From assembly GCA_905182985.1 (NCBI GenBank), contig CAJJDN010000172.1, positions 150,256 through 177,778 on the forward strand: a stretch of 27,523 nt of DNA. Direction: 5' to 3'. The DNA is from Paramecium sonneborni. Taxonomy: Eukaryota > Ciliophora > Oligohymenophorea > Peniculida > Parameciidae. A program made the position numbers and the translations under genes. Positions 24,133-27,523 of the stretch are shown here, piece after piece (position 1 is the first letter of the stretch; each line of letters opens with the position of its first letter). Under the pieces are notes generated by a model. It did no database searches and was not told the origin of the DNA. It saw only the letters and a list, made by a program, of their open reading frames with translations.

Positions 24133-25269
24133 TCAATTGAATTTGCACTTTGAAAAATCCATTTCTGGGTGAGCCTTCATAAATTATGATAATTTATTTT
24201 TCTTTTCTAATTCCTCGCTAGTAGGTAAACCCATTTATTTTTATCTCATATCAAACATCATCTTTTCAACAGTTCCTCTTGTGTCTCCATCCAAATCTGA
24301 TAATTATGATGGTTCTGGACTAATTTTTTATGTATTAATTTCAAGATCACCTAATTTTAGTATTTTTTAAATACCTTTAATAACGCATGCCCACCAATTC
24401 ATTTAGCCAGAGTATTTTGTTATAGAAATATGAATATACTTTCCTTTATAATCTTATATTTCTCCATCAGTTAATAACCAAGTTGATTCATCTGATTGAA
24501 TCTTTTCAAATAATTATCCATTTATTATAAGAGGTTATCCTAAAGAAATATTAATAAATATAAATACCCTTAATTCCGACTTATAAAGAACAGGCTTCAA
24601 TTTTAACATTTAGTTATTTGCTTGTAATAGAGGAAGGTATAGGAATATAAACTTAAACTTCTTCTAATGTTTATGTCCAAATATATCTTTCTGTTCTTCC
24701 TCCGTTTCCAACAGGTGGTTTCTCATTGTCATCCTTTTTTTCTCCTTCTTTTTTCTCTCCTTCTTTTGCTTCACCTTCTCCTTCTTTTTTTTCAGGTTCC
24801 TTTGGTTTTTATTCAGGTACTTTCAAAACTGGTTAGTATATAGGTATTGATGGATCAAGTGATTCTTATTATTATTATTATTATTATTATTGTTATTATT
24901 TTTATTATTCTAATTTTTCTTGTTATTATTTTAACAATTATTATTGTTATAACTATTCTGCTTCTTTCTTAGCCTTTTCAGCAGCCTCTTTTTCTCTCTT
25001 TCTTTATTCTTCTCTTTATTTTCTTTACTCTTCTTTCTTATCCTTATCTACTTTTTCTGATTAAAATTTAACGAAATTTTTAGCACATGATTCTGTTATT
25101 ACTTTTTCTGCTGCTTTTTAATCTTAAAAGAAATCTGTGTGACGTCTTTGAGTATTAGAATATTAATTTACCTCAAAAATCCAAATGCAGCATCAAAGAA
25201 TATATTAATATCTTTTGTTTACTACATAATTGTCATAAATAGACCATCATACTTATTTTCATCAGTCAT
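24133..25269 (-). CDS. nudC: NudC nuclear-migration protein (dynein/Lis1 co-chaperone)
   Basis: 352 residues after removing three introns (25146-25171, 26 nt; 24540-24567, 28 nt; 24351-24374, 24 nt). The N-terminus has the family region DAAFGFLRRHTDFF (26-39). A Lys/Glu/Gln-rich linker (65-175) includes an 11-Gln run and KKEGE repeats. The CS (p23-like) domain starts at RYIWTQTLEEVQVYIPI (186-202), continues with LNVKIEACSLQVGIKG, and has WLLTDGEI and NWWACVIKGDLEINTQKI. The end, LSDLDGDTRGTVEKMMFDMR ... EMDFSKCKFN, is nearly the animal NudC C-terminus. NudC stabilises Lis1 and dynein with Hsp90 and is needed for nuclear movement and division. The reading frame stays open upstream of ATG 25269 to an ATG near 25412; I chose 25269 by family length. 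Confidence 0.95.
24866..24907 (-). repeat. TAA-codon microsatellite encoding polyglutamine
   Basis: Read on the coding strand this contains eight consecutive TAA codons, one CAA and further TAA codons, giving 11 consecutive Gln plus two more before a Lys in the NudC linker. It is only coding because TAA means Gln here; the trinucleotide run is likely to vary in length between copies or strains. Confidence 0.9.
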
Positions 25270-25600
25270 TTGAGGAAATGGATTATTTTTATTGAAAATA
25301 TTTTGAAAAATAAAAGGTTATTTTAAAAGTTCTAGAACTCTCTATTAATTATATTTACAATTTCTAAAAAATAATTGGTTCTTTACCAATATTATTCTTG
25401 ATTTGAACATTTATAGAAAAATCTTAGATGGTATAATAAATATCAAATGGCTTGATATTTTGATATTATTGAATTATTATTTCTTATCTACTTTAAACCC
25501 TTACCTTGATAATCGATTAACAATATAAAATTAGATGAAAATAAAATTTGTAACTTTTTGAATTATCATAAACAAATATATATATAATTGAATAAAATAC
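25270..25600. other. Intergenic between NudC and the seven-span gene
   Basis: 331 bases between two minus-strand genes. On the minus strand the NudC frame is open back to an ATG at about 25412 and includes a 23-nt GT-AG stretch with intron-like composition, so part could be 5' leader or an extra exon. Nothing else recognised. Confidence 0.5.
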
Positions 25601-26887
25601 TCATAATAACTTTCCTCTATCTAAAAAGGATTTCCCTTTAATACAAATTTTTCGATATTCAGAAGATTTACCAGTAAATAATCTTGACATTAGAATCATA
25701 TTTAAAATACGAGCAAACATATTCCCCATGATGATTATTGTGTAAGATTTATATGGATCTACTAATTTAGAAACAAATAACAATAAGGGAAATGCTAGAA
25801 AAAAAAACATCCCATAAAGTTTCAATTGGAAATAAAAGTTTTCAATTTAATCTCCTTTTTTTTTTCTTTAATTTGTATAATAATAAAAGTATATAGCAAG
25901 AGAAATATAAATTAAACTGATAATATAACCTACCCAACTTTCATAAATATGATAATCTGTTTGCTTGCTCACTAATCTTCCCAATCCAACGATTAATGCT
26001 TAAGCAAATGCTATCAAAAATGCTAATGGTATATAAATATCCCAATCTTCCATATCAAAAAATTCTATTGACCAACCCCATGCAAATAAAATTAGTAAAA
26101 CCATAAGAAGATAATTATCAACCACTTAGATAATTTCAGAAATTGTTGAAAAAGCACTCATTCCTTTTCCATTTATATTGTAGACTACTAAATGCATAAA
26201 ATTAAATAAATTTTGAGTTGCTTCTAAACCAATTACAATTAAAACAAATAAAAAAGCATAATCCCATTCTCCATATTTTTTTAATTCTGATTTAAATATA
26301 CTATAATTATAAATAAATCCTATTATTGTAAATACTGTTAAAATGGTCACTACACTAAATATTCCCTCTTCTTCTAAAGAGAATTCTTTTCCTCCCTCAT
26401 CATAAAACCAAACAGTGATTTCTAATTTCGTGTTTTTATTGTTGAGCCTTATTACTTTATCAATAGTATGTTAACAATTATTTAAAACAGCAAGCCAAAC
26501 ATTATGATGTTATCCATATGTCAATTATCCTTCTTACATTGACATTTTTTAATCTGAACTTGCTTCTATTTATTGATGTACTATTTTATTTGCATCTTAT
26601 TGTCTACTACATTCATCCACTCTTTATTATGCCAATTACCAACTGTCTTATTGGAAAAAATCTATTTCAATATCAAATAATCTATTTTCGTAATCTTTTG
26701 GGGGTTTTATGATTCGAGCTCTAGAATAAAATAATTCAATTTACAATATTTTATAATTAACTATTCCTCTGCTGCCAAATCTATTGATTGGGATGTATAT
26801 TTATTTTTAAAGCTATTTCATGGTAAAGGTTTAAGTTATTTATTTAGCTTCTGTTAGTGTAAGAACAATCAATAAAATGATAAACAT
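25601..26887 (-). CDS. Seven-span membrane protein, GPR180/TMEM145 (GpcrRhopsn4) type
   Basis: An intronless frame of 428 residues. Residues 1-14 look like a signal peptide (MFIILLIVLTLTEA). A luminal or extracellular part of about 160 residues follows, ending in EITVWFYDEGGKEFSLEEEG. Seven hydrophobic segments come next: about 175-196, 208-236, 253-274, 284-303, 317-338, 355-376 and 381-404. Between TM1 and TM2 lies KSELKKYGEWDY and after TM7 a short basic tail. The layout (N-terminal beta domain with conserved Trp/Tyr near the first span, then seven spans) matches the intimal-thickness-related receptor family of GPR180 and TMEM145. In animals these work in membrane trafficking or signalling and not as classic rhodopsin GPCRs. 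Ligand and G-protein coupling cannot be judged. It heads a run of three minus-strand genes. Confidence 0.85.
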
Positions 26888-27063
26888 TTTTTATTAAATT
26901 AATTCTCACTAAAAAATAATTAATAACTAATTGAAGTATATTAAATAAATTCTTTTGGACTTCTTCTAAAATATTAACTGATTTATCTTTTAGTTTATTT
27001 CCCGATTTTCTTTTGTATATATGACTAAATATTAAAAATGTAAAATTTTAAATAAGAACTTAA

Positions 27064-27288
27064 TCAAATCAAAATTAAGTATTTTCTCTATATTAAAAAT
27101 TGAAAGTTTTGATTATATTTTATAATTAATTAGTTATACATCTCTTGGAGATTAGGATAATTATCTACTTCAAAATAATTATTAGAAATAACCTTAAAAA
27201 ATTTTTAATCTGTACTAAAGAAATATTTTGAGATTTCTTCATTAGTTTATAATAAAATTCCAATTAATATTTAATTTTTAATAGTCAT
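27064..27288 (-). CDS. Small ORF, possibly the 5' part of a broken gene
   Basis: ATG 27288 opens 74 residues to TGA 27064-27066 (MTIKNQILIGILLQ, EEISKYFFSTDQKFFKV, YFEVDNYPNLQEMYNQLI). Beyond the stop, coding-like sequence continues on the same strand in other frames: IEKILNFDLIKFLFK, then KLKDKSVNILEEVQKNLFNI near 26980-26910, ending close to the start of the seven-span gene at 26887. No short GT-AG segment that I can find connects them. It may be a decayed gene or carry indels. The family is not recognised; the first residues resemble the opening strand of a small longin-like fold, but this is weak. Confidence 0.4.
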
Positions 27289-27523
27289 TAATTGTATTAA
27301 AAAAAATATTTTTATCGAACAAAAATAATTTGAACAATTAGTAAATAAAAATTTACAGAAAATCAAATATCATTTATAAATAATCAGTAAAATTCAAATA
27401 AAGCTCTTTTCTAACTTAAAAGTATAACAAAACTTGATTCTAAAAATAATATCATTATACTATATTAAAATAAATGAGATTGACTTAATAAAATTTACTT
27501 TTTTATCTAAAGTGGACTATTTA
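27289..27523. other. Right edge, no gene resolved
   Basis: 235 AT-rich bases. An ATG at 27469-27471 region precedes a plus-strand frame open to the window edge (MRLTQQNLLFY), too short to call. Nothing else seen. Confidence 0.4.

Noticed and set aside
26518..26712. 64-residue plus-strand hydrophobic ORF
   Set aside because: Antisense to the N-terminal domain of the seven-span protein.

Overview
The window reads as somatic (macronuclear-type) DNA of a ciliate, most likely Paramecium or a close relative. It is strongly AT-rich. With the standard code only fragments of about 60-120 codons are open. With TAA and TAG read as Gln and TGA as the only stop, long recognisable proteins appear on both strands. 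Most genes are cut by tiny GT...AG introns of about 22-31 nt, and removing them restores the frame each time (for example inside the ABC-transporter Walker A motif and inside the NudC CS domain). Intergenic gaps are short. All coding calls below use that code.

Layout. 1-3085 (-): ABCC/MRP-type ABC transporter, truncated by the window and frame-disrupted near its 3' part. 3400-4535 (+): decayed copy of the end of a large membrane protein gene. 4633-6036 (+): Cys-pair/coiled-coil/probable beta-propeller protein. 6082-7131 (+): PB1 + NBR1-domain protein (autophagy-receptor-like). 7360-11967 (+): 1501-residue type I membrane protein. 12217-12954 (-): axonemal inner-arm dynein light chain p28/DNALI1. 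13240-14645 (+): a poorly resolved membrane-protein reading frame and a Q/P-rich basic protein whose 5' parts overlap. 14792-15340 (+): small single-span membrane protein. 15740-16854 (+): coiled-coil protein. 17038-17463 (-): small unknown protein. 17621-18639 (-): broken coiled-coil/EF-hand-like gene. 18651-18996 (+): broken roadblock/LC7 dynein light chain. 19026-20005 (+): divergent protein kinase. 20426-21112 (+): decayed kinase-like remnant. 21172-22849 (+): B-box + coiled coil + extended PHD protein. 23022-24011 (-): probable propeller protein. 24133-25269 (-): NudC. 25601-26887 (-): seven-span GPR180/TMEM145-type protein. 27064-27288 (-): small ORF of unknown function.

Functionally this is ordinary chromosomal gene territory with no mobile element, rRNA, tRNA or CRISPR signal. 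Three dynein-linked genes (p28, roadblock, NudC) lie within about 13 kb, fitting a heavily ciliated cell, but I see no sign of co-regulation. The most notable points are the number of otherwise recognisable genes broken by single-base frame changes (decaying duplicates, assembly indels, or in some cases retained eliminated sequences), the large surface-type protein with a dying copy 3 kb upstream, an NBR1 protein lacking ZZ and UBA, and a B-box/ePHD combination.
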